Shown here: positions 25,417 through 33,200 of the stretch, in pieces
Layout of the letters: every line of letters starts with the position of its first letter
Numbering within the stretch: the stretch's first letter is position 1
From: Istiophorus platypterus
Taxonomy: Eukaryota > Chordata > Actinopteri > Istiophoriformes > Istiophoridae
Assembly (NCBI GenBank): GCA_016859345.1
Contig: CM029115.1
Location: 14,992,501-15,056,500, forward strand
DNA: 64,000 nucleotides
Reading direction: 5' to 3'
The notes under the pieces: generated by a model
What the model saw: the letters and a program-made list of their open reading frames with translations, nothing else
Databases searched by the model: none
Told to the model about the DNA's origin: nothing
Position numbers and translations under genes: made by a program

Positions 25417-26131
25417 ATCAGTCACAGTCTTTCAGGGCATCTGACATTTGTCATCGACACCCTTTATAAATCGTCTAATTGTTTCCAACTGTGTACTTTC
25501 ATCCTTCTGCCAAACAGGGGTTACCAATATTTTAGAATGATGCTAAGTATGTTCCTATTGCCGTGATTTTTCAAAGATTTCTCTCTCATTGCATTTCATT
25601 GGAACTAACGTCTTATAAAACCTAGTCGTGCCAATCAGGAATTCATCAGACACAAACCCTATTTACAGATTACTTTTATCTAATGTAACCTAATTCTCCT
25701 CCATCTCCTGCTTCTCAGATGAGTGCATCATGGGTGTAAACTTTATATTGGGGGCAGCTGAGGATTTAGAGGCTCAAGGCCACCCCGCCAAATTAAATGT
25801 TGCTGCTGGTGTTCTATTTGTCCTTGCTGTGGGCGGAATGGTCTTCCTCTTCCTCAATACCCGATCGAAATCCCTCACCAGTGCACCCGAAACAAAAGCT
25901 GGAGGCTACGAGAAACTGCTCAACGGAAGCGTCACCTCAAAACCCGCCACCTCCTCATTGGAGGAGTACAGCGACCAAATCATTGGATGTAAAGAAGATG
26001 AGGAAGAAGATGAAGATGATATTGTATACATGGCACTAGATGGGACAGTGTATAAGAAGTTCAGGTACTCGCTCTTGGATGAAGATGAGATCGAGCTAGA
26101 GTACGATGACGAGAGCTACTCATACAGATGA
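2355..26131 (+). CDS. pcsk5: pcsk5, proprotein convertase subtilisin/kexin type 5, PC5B-type 3' half (20 exons, 5' part outside window)
   Basis: PC5/6 is a Ca2+-dependent serine protease of the secretory pathway that cuts precursors after paired basic residues. Only the C-terminal half is here: no catalytic Asp/His/Ser or P domain is encoded. Twenty exons join without any phase conflict to 1,122 complete codons before the stop. They give a run of furin-like Cys-rich modules (C-x2-C-x3-C, C-x2-C and GYY/GFY spacers), then one hydrophobic span (25793-25855) and a tail with two acidic stretches (DEEEDEDDIVYM and DEDEIELEYDDESY), as in mammalian PC5B. In this family the Cys-rich domain mediates cell-surface and matrix binding, and the acidic tail directs TGN sorting. 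Several N-x-T/S sequons are present (NCTSC, NATVEC, NCTVC). Teleosts can have pcsk5a and pcsk5b; which one this is was not decided. PCSK6/PACE4 is unlikely because it lacks the membrane tail and the long repeat array. Confidence 0.95.
2655..2793 (+). CDS. pcsk5: pcsk5 exon B (shared)
   Basis: 139 bp, phase 1 in, phase 2 out. Acceptor follows a T-rich tract ending CCAG; donor GAA|GTGAGT. Encodes CTKCAEGYLLEDWRC and CSTGYYLSEQ, with Cys spacing of the repeat. Confidence 0.92.
3952..4067 (+). CDS. pcsk5: pcsk5 exon C (last exon common to PC5A and PC5B)
   Basis: 116 bp, phase 2 in, phase 1 out. Encodes KCDHSCYECSGPGERNC and VVSTICKD. The donor GATG|GTGAGT can join either the PC5A terminal exon at 5589 or the PC5B exon at 11755; both need the same phase 1. 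Confidence 0.92.
5437..5524. repeat. (GT)n microsatellite upstream of the PC5A exon
   Basis: Interrupted GT tract with GC breaks. It ends about 65 bases before the PC5A acceptor, so length changes could alter distance to the branch site. It also generates spurious Cys/Val-rich open frames. Confidence 0.9.
5589..5704 (+). CDS. pcsk5: pcsk5 alternative terminal exon of the short soluble isoform PC5A
   Basis: After acceptor GTGGAAAG the exon continues exon C in phase 1 and reads A-N-E-E-S-W-A-E-G, then a Lys-Lys-Asn-Asn-Leu-Cys-Gln-Arg block and two Cys pairs, ending in TGA at 5702-5704. This closely resembles the 38-residue tail specific to mammalian PC5A (from memory, EESWAEG and KVLQQLCC are shared). 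The tail replaces the entire PC5B extension, so the product lacks a membrane span and is expected to be secreted. The acceptor is weak: its AG is preceded by GGAA, while the pyrimidine stretch lies about 10 bases further up. That fits regulated use. Confidence 0.9.
5705..6160 (+). other. pcsk5: probable 3' UTR of the PC5A transcript
   Basis: Non-coding sequence directly after the PC5A stop, with AATAAA hexamers at 5987-5992 and 6155-6160. Further hexamers occur at about 7509 and 7648, so the true 3' end cannot be fixed from sequence alone. Confidence 0.5.
6673..6955. mobile_element. hAT-like MITE with 15-bp perfect terminal inverted repeats
   Basis: TAGGGATGCACCGAT at 6673-6687 is the exact reverse complement of ATCGGTGCATCCCTA at 6941-6955, enclosing 283 bp with no transposase. 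The TIR sequence resembles those of non-autonomous hAT elements. The flanks (GTGGTAC and TATGTTA) do not show a clear 8-bp target duplication, so it is either old or of another superfamily. Confidence 0.75.
7747..7781. repeat. (CA)n microsatellite
   Basis: About 17 CA units with one AAC break, followed by CGACCC. Confidence 0.9.
9867..9945. repeat. (GT)n / (GAGT)n / (GA)n compound microsatellite
   Basis: GT repeats pass into GTGA/GAGT tetranucleotides and then GA repeats before unique sequence resumes near 9946. Confidence 0.85.
11755..11857 (+). CDS. pcsk5: pcsk5 exon D (first PC5B-specific exon)
   Basis: 103 bp, phase 1 to 2; acceptor CTCTGCAG, donor CATG|GTGAGG. Encodes GEYLSKGGMCKLCDVTC and CTGPEREDCTSC, one furin-like half-module. 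Confidence 0.93.
12309..12445 (+). CDS. pcsk5: pcsk5 exon E
   Basis: 137 bp, phase 2 to 1. Encodes FFDDGHCDIRCQKGRYAMG, then CYLCHHTCHEC and the sequon NCTSC. Confidence 0.93.
12446..14653 (+). other. pcsk5: pcsk5 intron
   Basis: 2.2 kb, AT-rich, with a short CA tract near 13275. No coding exon or mobile element was recognised. Confidence 0.7.
14654..14854 (+). CDS. pcsk5: pcsk5 exon F
   Basis: 201 bp, symmetric phase 1-1. The upstream CATCCAG acceptor gives D-K-F-G-V-A-R and then CREVCPEGFF, CEPCPAECIVC and CLHCSPGY. A second AG at 14691-14692 (TTTCAG) would break the phase-1 join, so the 14654 start was chosen. Confidence 0.85.
14855..16546 (+). other. pcsk5: pcsk5 intron with pentanucleotide satellite
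   Basis: 1.7 kb; the only marked structure is the CTCTT array at 16231-16325. Confidence 0.7.
16231..16325. repeat. (CTCTT)19 perfect pentanucleotide repeat
   Basis: Nineteen uninterrupted CTCTT copies (95 bp), pure pyrimidine on the + strand. It lies about 220 bp upstream of the exon G acceptor. Confidence 0.97.
16547..16615 (+). CDS. pcsk5: pcsk5 exon G (69 bp)
   Basis: Symmetric phase 1-1, acceptor ATCATCAG, donor CGCA|GTGAGT. Encodes GEVADAENEDCLHC and DDGCKQC. Being symmetric and short, it could be skipped without changing frame. Confidence 0.88.
16616..20171 (+). other. pcsk5: 3.6-kb pcsk5 intron
   Basis: At about 17940-18070 there is GAGGACATTTC...GTCCTCAC sequence resembling a common fish interspersed repeat (low confidence). 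Positions 17540-17790 are of mixed complexity and could be conserved non-coding DNA. No exon was recognised. Confidence 0.6.
20172..20232 (+). CDS. pcsk5: pcsk5 exon H (61 bp)
   Basis: Phase 1 to 2, acceptor ACCACAG, donor TACAA|GTAAGT. Encodes SDSAEQDQGTICLKCEDSYY. It is only 91 bp from exon I. Confidence 0.9.
20324..20469 (+). CDS. pcsk5: pcsk5 exon I
   Basis: 146 bp, phase 2 to 1; acceptor TCTGTCAG. Encodes LGSDCHQFCPDRTYS, sequon NATVEC and the dense Cys run CVLCEDKQCVICDQSQC. Confidence 0.93.
20893..21099 (+). CDS. pcsk5: pcsk5 exon J
   Basis: 207 bp, symmetric phase 1-1. Encodes CVDHCKDGFYVDEENREC, CEPCHRACRTCGGP and DDCDSCEDG. It is very similar in layout to exon N (DDCDVC and NGECL in the same places), which points to module duplication. 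Confidence 0.93.
21329..21412 (+). CDS. pcsk5: pcsk5 exon K
   Basis: 84 bp, symmetric phase 1-1, acceptor GTCTTTAG. Encodes CELCHSSCKTC and KEDCRSCSS. Confidence 0.92.
21659..21845 (+). CDS. pcsk5: pcsk5 exon L
   Basis: 187 bp, phase 1 to 2. Encodes CVSHCLSGTFANKASGQC, CEDCSKGCVVC and CNRCRSGLYLQNGVC. Resembles exon P. Confidence 0.93.
21947..22161 (+). CDS. pcsk5: pcsk5 exon M
   Basis: 215 bp, phase 2 to 1; acceptor GTTTTTCCAG. Encodes CQLCAPECASC, CLSCDRQHFLLDHSC and CRSRCPEGYYTADTDC. Confidence 0.93.
22916..23158 (+). CDS. pcsk5: pcsk5 exon N
   Basis: 243 bp, symmetric phase 1-1, with a strong TCTCTCTCTACCAG acceptor. Encodes CVDYCPKGYFASENQQEC, CIHCHVDCASCGGP and NGECLAECPTKTYYE. Confidence 0.94.
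23269..23502 (+). CDS. pcsk5: pcsk5 exon O
   Basis: 234 bp, symmetric phase 1-1, acceptor TTTTCCCCAG. Encodes CHSTCMTCSGHEPSSC and CQQCHKLCHSCSGPG. Confidence 0.94.
23608..23788 (+). CDS. pcsk5: pcsk5 exon P
   Basis: 181 bp, phase 1 to 2. Encodes CVQECPVGYYAEDKDKRVC, CKRCHFSCGSC and CVTCKPGFFKQGSSC. Confidence 0.93.
23885..24102 (+). CDS. pcsk5: pcsk5 exon Q
   Basis: 218 bp, phase 2 to 1. Encodes CERCDPSCSRCSGPGNGNC, CLHSCPHGYYQDSRSKNC and CVRCHPTCRTC. Confidence 0.93.
24375..24520 (-). mobile_element. tRNA-derived SINE remnant
   Basis: Read on the minus strand it begins GGGGCGTCCTGGCAGTCTAA, has a B-box-like GATTCGAGTCC, then a body with AAATGTCATTTATCCCTC followed by CTCTCTCTCC, and ends near CCAATAAAATAG. 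This is the layout of the common percomorph tRNA-SINE (A box, B box, GTCATTcCCC and CTCTCTCTC body). It lies antisense in the pcsk5 intron between exons Q and R and is degenerate, so it is not a functional tRNA gene. Confidence 0.75.
24745..24845 (+). CDS. pcsk5: pcsk5 exon R
   Basis: 101 bp, phase 1 to 0, acceptor TCTTCTTCCAG. Encodes CQSCYEGYNFMNGMC and CLVGYYAASQ. The phase-0 donor is the only one in the array. Confidence 0.92.
25062..25272 (+). CDS. pcsk5: pcsk5 exon S
   Basis: 211 bp, phase 0 to 1. Encodes CKACDLSCLNCRGPGMWNC, then CLSCCGNETW (sequon NET) and CCDCQASL, the last Cys-rich module before the membrane span. Confidence 0.92.
25361..25415. repeat. (TG)n microsatellite
   Basis: About 27 uninterrupted TG units, 90 bp downstream of the exon S donor. 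Confidence 0.95.
25719..26131 (+). CDS. pcsk5: pcsk5 exon T: PC5B membrane span and acidic cytoplasmic tail
   Basis: Last coding exon, phase 1 in, TGA at 26129-26131. A short juxtamembrane piece (DECIMGVNF...) leads into the hydrophobic segment LNVAAGVLFVLAVGGMVFL, then the stop-transfer NTRSK. The tail carries two acidic clusters around DIVYMALDGTVYKKFRY and ends DDESYSYR. In mammalian PC5B the matching tail (DDIVYM, ELEYDDESYSY) directs TGN/endosome sorting. The near-identity of this tail clinches the PC5B assignment. Confidence 0.96.
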
Positions 26132-27475
26132 AAACCAAGCACAAAAGACCTGGACTGGACAGAAACAGCTCTTCCTTATGTTTCATTGAAGTATAAATAT
26201 GTTGTGAAAATTGTTTCTTTTTTTTGGAAAGTGCTTCAAATTGAAATTATGTGACACAAATCTGAGAATCACAAAGATCTGGCCCCATTGTGGTCAGAAA
26301 ATTCAACATGTAAATCTGGCACAGACATATGCAATTTATCACATTCCTGGTAAACATTCAAGGTTATCTAGGGTCAGTACGCTCATATAGTGACCATCAA
26401 TATTGTCTTTTGCATCAAAATCACTAATTTTGTTTTATTGCTGGATTATGCAACTTTTGATTGAATTTGCTTGATAGATTTTTTTGTAAGAAGAGATTTA
26501 TTTTTCCCAAACCCCAAGCAAACGTATGAATGTGTTGAAATTAATATTAATTTTTGTGTATTTTCTTACATTATCTGGATAAATCAATTCATTTTAAGTA
26601 AATATAGTGGGTTTACAGCATAAATTGATATAGTACATATTGCCTGCTGACACTACTTGAAGGCAATGCTACACAATGATATAATCATATTAACTACATT
26701 TTTCAGGGGTAGGCGTCATATCAACAGCACTTTGATTTTTGTAAAAAAAACACCCCATTAAACACATCAACACATCAGGACTACATTTCATTACATTTTA
26801 ACTGCAAATGTGGACCCGATTCATTCCACCTGTTTCTGGCATTACCTGGTTTAAATTATTTACTGACTTGTAATATTACTGTTCTGTGTTACTGCCCTTT
26901 CCTGTATATTTGTTTAACTGGACTGTGTCTCAAACTCCAAGAGACCCTGATGAGACCAGAGTAAAATTTACATTGTAGCACAACCTGATCTTTAACTCTT
27001 TGTGGTACAAACGACCATGCCTTTGTCTAGACCTGTCTAGACCTCATGAGAATATTGCAGAAGCGATTCTCCCAAACACTTTCTCAAAATATTTTCTTTT
27101 AGCCCTGCTTTAATGTTTTGATTTCACTGTTGCACATCTGGCTTGTATTGTCTACCTGAGGTAATAGCAGGTCTGCATCCCACTAAAGGGTAAGTGTGAA
27201 GTCCAAATAATAAGTGTTTGTGAAATGAGGAGTGAACTTTTTTTTCCCATTATGTAAATGTACTTTTGCATTGCATGCAAACCAAAACACAAGTGACTGC
27301 TGTGACTACTGAGGTTAGTAAAATGTTGTAATTGGACCTGTTGTGTGATTGGGTTATGTAAGAAAGCTGGATCAGTATATACTCATTTAAAATAGAAACT
27401 GGTCAACTTTGAGCCTCTTTTGACATATTAAAGTTTGGTTTTAATTTACCTGGCAAAATAAAAGAGCATATTGGT
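26132..27475 (+). other. pcsk5: probable pcsk5 (PC5B) 3' UTR
   Basis: AT-rich and non-coding, with the most convincing AATAAA at 27457-27462. Shorter forms are possible. Confidence 0.6.
27457..27462 (+). promoter_or_regulatory. pcsk5: candidate pcsk5 poly(A) signal
   Basis: AATAAA in AT-rich sequence about 1.3 kb after the PC5B stop. The facing rfk signal lies at 27906-27911, so the two genes would end about 440 bp apart. Confidence 0.5.
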
Positions 27476-27905
27476 CCAGCCTATTCTCAGTATTCTCAGA
27501 CAAAGGGAAAATGACCAAGATATTTTTGTACTATAACCTTTACACTGAATCCCCAGCAGAACAGGTTGAGTCCAGTGTCTTATCTGATACTAGACTGAAC
27601 AAATAGACACAACACTGACTCTGGGACCTCTGCCACTCTGCCTCCTTCACACACACTGGCTTGATGTTGGCTCTCCCTTTCCTCCCTTAAGGGATTTGTC
27701 AAATATTACTAAGTAATGTTTGCAAATTTGCGGAAGCTGATATTAGGATAAAACAACAATTGGGCAGGTATCAGGAAGCTAGTCATGTCAGTATCTTTTA
27801 ATATGGTCTCTTGGTTTTTATACTATTTGAACATAAATTGTATCTCCTTATCATCTTTTTTTCAAAATACAAAAAAAAATGTGTAAATGTATTTTGATGA
27901 AATGA

Positions 27906-27911
27906 TTTATT
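27906..27911 (-). promoter_or_regulatory. rfk: candidate rfk poly(A) signal
   Basis: TTTATT on the + strand is AATAAA on the rfk strand. ATTAAA variants closer to the stop (for example near 29769 and 28420) are alternatives. Confidence 0.4.
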
Positions 27912-29911
27912 TGATTAAATTATATAAAACACATGAATGAAAACATAAAGGAAGTGCTGAGCCTCCAACTCCACGTGCAGTAACCCTGGTCCCTGTGTAA
28001 ACTAGAATAAGTACTTGCAACAGCCTCGAAAACATTCGTGTTAGGGTTATAAAAACTTCCCTTTAAATCTTTTGATAGGTTTCAAGGAGCAGCAAATTAC
28101 AATTTAAAGTGAGATTTCTTCTATAGATTAAGTGCTTTAGAGGGTGAACATAATGGATTACATAGCATACAACAGTAAAGAAAAACTTCTTTATGTAGCA
28201 GTGAATTTGTCAACATAATTACAGTGAGGTACTGCTTCAGTTTCTTTTTCATGCATTCAGCTGACAATTTTCAAACTTTAGTAAAGAAACTGAACTGATT
28301 AAAAAGAAACATACAAGAACCTTGTTGTGAATGGATCGCAGCTACTGTTGCATGACATATGTCAACATTCATAAAATGCAGTCATATCTTTTACTTCCTA
28401 AGTAACACTTTAATAAACTAAAATACTATAGACTTAAAATCGAAAATCACATAGCTTGACTTATATATGTCATTCATTTAAAAATAATTATTTACAGGGG
28501 TTGAAATAATTGTCTACATTTAGTTAAATGTTTGTTCTTTTTCTTTGTAATAGCATAAATGGTGCAGGTCCGCGCACAGACACACACACACACATATCTA
28601 AAAGCACTGTAAAGAACTACTCTTACAGGATTTTGGCAACAGTTTTTGAATGTATTTATGAAAGTTCTTAATGTATATGGATGTCAAGAATCGAATGTCC
28701 TAACAAATTAGTGTGGTATAAATTTGGGTTCAACACTTCAAAGACTGCTGCCATCTGTAAATATCTGAGTAGGGAAGAGGAGCTTTGGACGTTTTTTTTT
28801 CTTCATCTCATCTCACCTATCAATGTTTAATATCGGAAACAAACGCACAGAGACTAGCAAAGTGTAGGTCCGAGCATCTGAAAAGCTGCAGGAGAAAAAA
28901 CCGAGCAAAAACTTCACTGACATGCAACTTGGTTGCTTCTTTAGCCCTGTTCCTCAGTTCCTCTCATCATTTGAGAATGTTGGAATTATTTAAAGATCTA
29001 TGCTTAAAACATGTTTTATACTCATCATTTAATAATTACGCTGCTGGTTAGTTAATAATTACAAGCATTCAGAATTTCTTTTCTGCATAAGGAAATCAAA
29101 ACCCTAAATCCAATGTCTGGTTAAACATGAATGGGTCATTCATTTTTATGGAGAGGCTTGTGTCACACTAAAATATAAAAGACATTTTCTAAAGAGGAAC
29201 ATGAAAGAAGAATGCAAGGACACTTTTGAAATCTTTTAGCTTGTAACACAAACACATCCTTATTTAATCTCCCTGTCTTCACACAGATGCCTTGTATTTA
29301 GCCACATTGTTGCATAAAGCCATCTAACTGCGCGACCAATGTTTTTGTTACAGATAATAATGCTCACTTTCCATCTTAACCATCTGACATACAAACAGTT
29401 CTTAACAGAAAAGGACTCATTAAGTGACCTATTTATGACCTTTACCAAAAAGTGTTCAGAGGTGAGTTTGTGATGTATATTTGTGTTGTTTTTTAAGGTA
29501 CCTTCTCACATAAAAGATCACAATTATACAGCAGGAGCAGTGATATCCAAGACCTGTATACAGCAATCTGGGTTGAATCTACACAATAAATATCATGTAT
29601 CAAGTGACCGTCTGCAACAAACCAATGGAGGATTTTAAACAACTCTTTAAATAAAAGAAACATTGAAAAAGTAAAAGAAAGATACAATTAAAAAAAAGAT
29701 GGGTTGTTTATGATTATGTCTGTAAGCATTAATGGCGACAGCTGAGAGATCTCAGAATGAGGTGTGTATTTTAATGAGTGCAAATGCACAAATCTGTGTG
29801 TATAAAGGAAAAAACCTTCATGTTTTCTTTTGGCGTATGTGTACATATGTGTGTGTCTGTCTGTGTGCGCATGCGTGCACACGCGAAAAGATCTGCAGTC
29901 AGAGCCAGCTG
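27912..29911 (-). other. rfk: probable rfk 3' UTR
   Basis: About 2 kb of AT-rich sequence between the rfk stop and the candidate poly(A) signal. No coding exon or repeat was recognised beyond a short CA run near 28575. Confidence 0.5.
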
Positions 29912-30084
29912 TCAGTGACCATTCATAATTGTCTGTGAAGTAGATACTGTGGTGGTCGGCAGGGTTGACGATGAGCTGGAAGCGCTGGTGAAGAAGTTGT
30001 CGTCTCTCAGTTTGAGATGCTCTGGGAGCTCCAGCTTGACCTTTGCCTCCTCAATGTCGCTGTTGATGGCTGCAATGAGGGCTT
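29912..30084 (-). CDS. rfk: rfk exon 4 (stop at 29912-29914)
   Basis: 173 bp, phase 1 in. Encodes EALIAAINSDIEEAK and LELPEHLKLRDDNFF, then a run of Ser/Thr and the conserved end IMNGH followed by TGA. Confidence 0.95.
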
Positions 30085-30130
30085 CTGTTTGGAAAGAGAT
30101 GAAGAAATGTAGTAACCAAGTGAGTAAAGT

Positions 30131-30179
<49 letters not shown>

Positions 30180-30303
30180 AGGTGAAAAGAGAGGAATAAG
30201 AATAACAGTACAGGAAGGGGTGACACATGGTAAGTAAAGAGGAAAAACTGTGAGATCAAATCTTTGAGTATGGAATAACTTATCTTTGAAACCAGGCACA
30301 CAA

Positions 30304-30336
<33 letters not shown>

Positions 30337-32609
30337 GGGGGGGTCATACCAAGAGAGTCGTAGCTTCTCTCTGGACGGATGTAGCCCACCATGACAACAC
30401 TGAGGATCTCCCCATAAAAGTCCTCTTTGAATGTGTGAATCACATGGGTTTCCTAGAACCAAAAACAAATGCATTCACTTTTCTGTACAGTTTAGGGTGC
30501 TGCTCTAAGTGTGTTGCATCTCTGACTTTAGCCACTACTTTCTTTTCAAAAATTTTATATTGGAGATAGCAACCTCTCTCTGAAACTGAACCTGCTTCTT
30601 ATGTCTGCCACTACTGACAAAATTCTGCTTCCTCTTTCGTGCTCCATGATAAAAAAAGCAAGGCAAATGTGTACTGGTTGTAAATTCTTACATTAATGGC
30701 GTTATTTATCCCACAGCAGTCTTTTACCTCAAGTTGCCATTCTTAAATGCTATTGAGTTGTTCACAAGAGTCATGAGAACCTAAACTATTTAATTTAATT
30801 TGTTCCAGCATCTTTCTCTCTGTATGACTCCAGAGGGACTGTACAAAAAAACTTTGATAAGACAAATTCAGTGTGAAATTCAGGCCCCTGGCAATGATAA
30901 AGGTCATTAAAAGCAAAAATTATTATCAAAGACATGTCGACATAATGAATTTGACCCTATTTGAGTAATAGGAAACCTATGAAACCTGTTTAATAATCCA
31001 TATTTAATAATTATCCAAATCGAGAAACCATATTGCAGTGAAAATGCGGAAAGATTTTTTTTCCCTGTAAAATAAGACAAACAATGACAAAGAATATAAT
31101 CATTCTTTTTAACATTCTGCAACGAGCATTCATGTACAGTCATGGATTAAACCATACTGACTGATCATTTGTACTTTAATCACATTTTCATCTTTACATC
31201 TTATGAAAAGATTTTCAATGTGCACACTCTCTTTGCATTGAATGGCCCTTTTCTTGTACTTACCATGGACTTCTTAGTATTTTTGTAGTAAGGGTTCCAG
31301 CCAATGCTCATCACCATTTTGTGGACGTCACCATTACCCACGCAGGCCCAGCCATAGTAGATTCCTGTGCTGATATCTGCCGGAAGATTGTCCACCACTG
31401 AGTCTGGGAAGTTGGCTGGAGATGGAAAGGTGAAAGGGAGGCAAAGTAAGAAGAACAAAAGAAAAAGTTTACCATTTCAGGTCAGCTAGAGAACTGCTCT
31501 CCCTGAAATTAAATTAAATTCTTGCTTTATGGCACTTCAAAGTAGATGACAACATTTATTGTTATGGAGTTGTTGTTGTTTTTTTTTTTCTCAAGCAGAG
31601 AATGTTAACTATTTGGAGAAACCTATTAACTGGCTGTGAAAATACGCCGGGCAAGAAAACCATCCACCAAATGTTGCATTATATTGAAGGAAATGAATTT
31701 TTAATTTTCACAAAACAAATGGGTACTAAAGGAAAATGTCTTCACCTTCAGAATCTCTGCATGGTCAGATACAAACTTCTTAGTAATCTCTGGCGTTAGC
31801 TTTCGTAGAATTTATTTATTTATTCCTTCTTTAACGTAAAATTATTCTGAAACCTAATGTGAAAGGACAGGACACACTTTGAGAGGGGAGCGGGCACCTA
31901 ATTTCAGCCACTAGTTTCAGGCTCCCACCTACAAAATTATCTCAAACACCGTGTGTTTCCTATCTGAGGGTGACTGTCAGGGTAACAAAGAGAACAAAGG
32001 CGATACATCATTTGTCATTACAAGCACAAGATTTGCCTTTCAATAGATTTGACGGGGCCGTGACAATATCAGCTCTGTTGTTCGATACTTCAACGTTTGC
32101 CTATTTTCGTCCCTTACACATGACGTCCTTACACATTTCTGGAAAGTCACAGTTACGTAACAGCTAATATTCGTGTAAATATCGACGCCTTCGTGATGTG
32201 TCACGTTCAGTTACTCAACTCACATTTACCGCGCACCGGTTGCGTAAAACGCCGTCGTCACTCCTCAGCATGAATGAACCGTGATCGATACCTGCGACGC
32301 ATCGCGTTCTCTTTCACATCGGCCAGACCCGGGTCTGATATCTGACCCGGGTCATGGCCGAAGCTATGTTTATTACAGCGTTGGCCTTACTCTGGCTTTC
32401 TGGCTCCGCGTCAATAAGACCGAGTCAGGCCGGTCCTGACGTTATCCGCGTACGGTAGGGCACAGGTCACTGCAATGGAAAAGAAAAACCTCATGCAGAT
32501 TAGTTTAGTCGCAGACGACGGACTCACCTGTGGGAATGCCCAGCTCTTTGCTTCCCCTCCCGAAGCCTCTGATGACCTCTCCCCGGCAGAAGAACGGGAG
32601 GCTCTTCAT
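29912..32609 (-). CDS. rfk: rfk, riboflavin kinase (4 exons, complete, 169 aa)
   Basis: Transfers phosphate from ATP to riboflavin to make FMN, the committed step to the flavin cofactors; a small soluble cytosolic enzyme. The four exons join in frame. The N-terminus reads MKSLPFFCRGEVIRGFGRGS and continues into GIPT-ANFP, the PTAN nucleotide/Mg2+ motif split by intron 1. Exon 2 has NLPADISTGIYYG and SIGWNPYYKN; exon 3 has HTFKEDFYGE, whose Glu is the family catalytic base, and GYIRPE; exon 4 has DIEEAKVKLELPEHLKL. The tail ends IMNGH as in human RFK, but is preceded by a Ser/Thr-rich insertion that makes it about 14 residues longer than the 155-residue human form. The start was chosen because the ATG directly precedes the conserved N-terminus. 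It faces pcsk5 tail-to-tail. Confidence 0.97.
30135..30177. repeat. (GT)n microsatellite in rfk intron 3
   Basis: About 21 GT units; with the second tract at 30309-30336 it takes up much of the 265-bp intron. Confidence 0.95.
30309..30343. repeat. (TG)n plus G8 run beside the rfk exon 3 donor
   Basis: TG repeats ending in eight Gs, a few bases downstream (on the rfk strand) of the exon 3 donor. Confidence 0.9.
30350..30452 (-). CDS. rfk: rfk exon 3
   Basis: 103 bp, phase 0 to 1. Encodes ETHVIHTFKEDFYGEIL and VGYIRPERSYDSL. A G8 run and a (GT)n tract begin 7 bases beyond the donor. Confidence 0.96.
31264..31415 (-). CDS. rfk: rfk exon 2
   Basis: 152 bp, phase 1 to 0; acceptor CATCTCCAG, donor ATG|GTAAGT. 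Encodes ANFPDSVVDNLPADI, GIYYGWACVGNGDVHK and NPYYKNTKKSM. Confidence 0.96.
31416..32527 (-). other. rfk: rfk intron 1, CpG-rich 5' part
   Basis: 1.1 kb. The part nearest exon 1 (about 32150-32527) is rich in CpG and holds the 41-bp imperfect palindrome at 32320-32360; the rest is AT-rich with nothing recognised. Confidence 0.7.
32528..32609 (-). CDS. rfk: rfk exon 1 (coding part)
   Basis: 82 bp from ATG (32607-32609) to donor ACAG|GTGAGTC, phase 1 out. Lies in CpG-rich sequence. Confidence 0.95.
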
Positions 32610-33200
32610 GACTAGCGTCCCGGTAACCGTTGCCAGTCTTGGACTTGGACACACGCTACAGAATGACCTCGAACGACACAAGGAAGTCCAGCTGGCTAAC
32701 CGACCAGCATTAACACGGTCGGGCAGCGCCTCTTCGACGGCTGGCTCAGACTGAAATCTTATGTATTTAGCCGTGGCTTCACCCGCCCGATCGGTTCGGT
32801 CGAGTCGGATAAGGTCGAACCTCAGTCACCGAACCTGCGAGGGTGACGCTTCACCGACTGTGCTAGCTAAGCTAACTACCGTTAGCTTCATCGGAGTCCA
32901 ACCTCCTCTTTCTCCCCCCCCCCGGTTCCCGAATGAAAGGTTTTACCGGGAGTTACCGGTTTGCACCGCGCTTGAGAATGTCGAGAGCCCGGTTGCTCGT
33001 AGGTCCGGTGGCGGTGAAAGGTGCGGCGCCCCCGGGTCCGTCTGGTCGCTGCGCCGCCGATGTTACGTGTGTCGTACGCGTCCGCGCCCCTAACGCCTCC
33101 GGGTGACGTCACCGGCCACGTGATCAAAGCGGGCCGGGAGTCGCGTCGCTGCCTTCGCGTGTGGAAGGAAAATGTTGGGATTTCAAACGACGCTGCATTC
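32610..33200 (-). promoter_or_regulatory. rfk: CpG-rich promoter region of rfk
   Basis: Dense CpG sequence upstream of the rfk ATG, in contrast to the AT-rich surroundings. It contains TGACGTCA (33104-33111, a full CREB/ATF site) and CACGTG (33117-33122, an E-box) only 5 bp apart. No TATA box stands out, as expected for a housekeeping promoter. The transcription start cannot be fixed. Confidence 0.75.
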
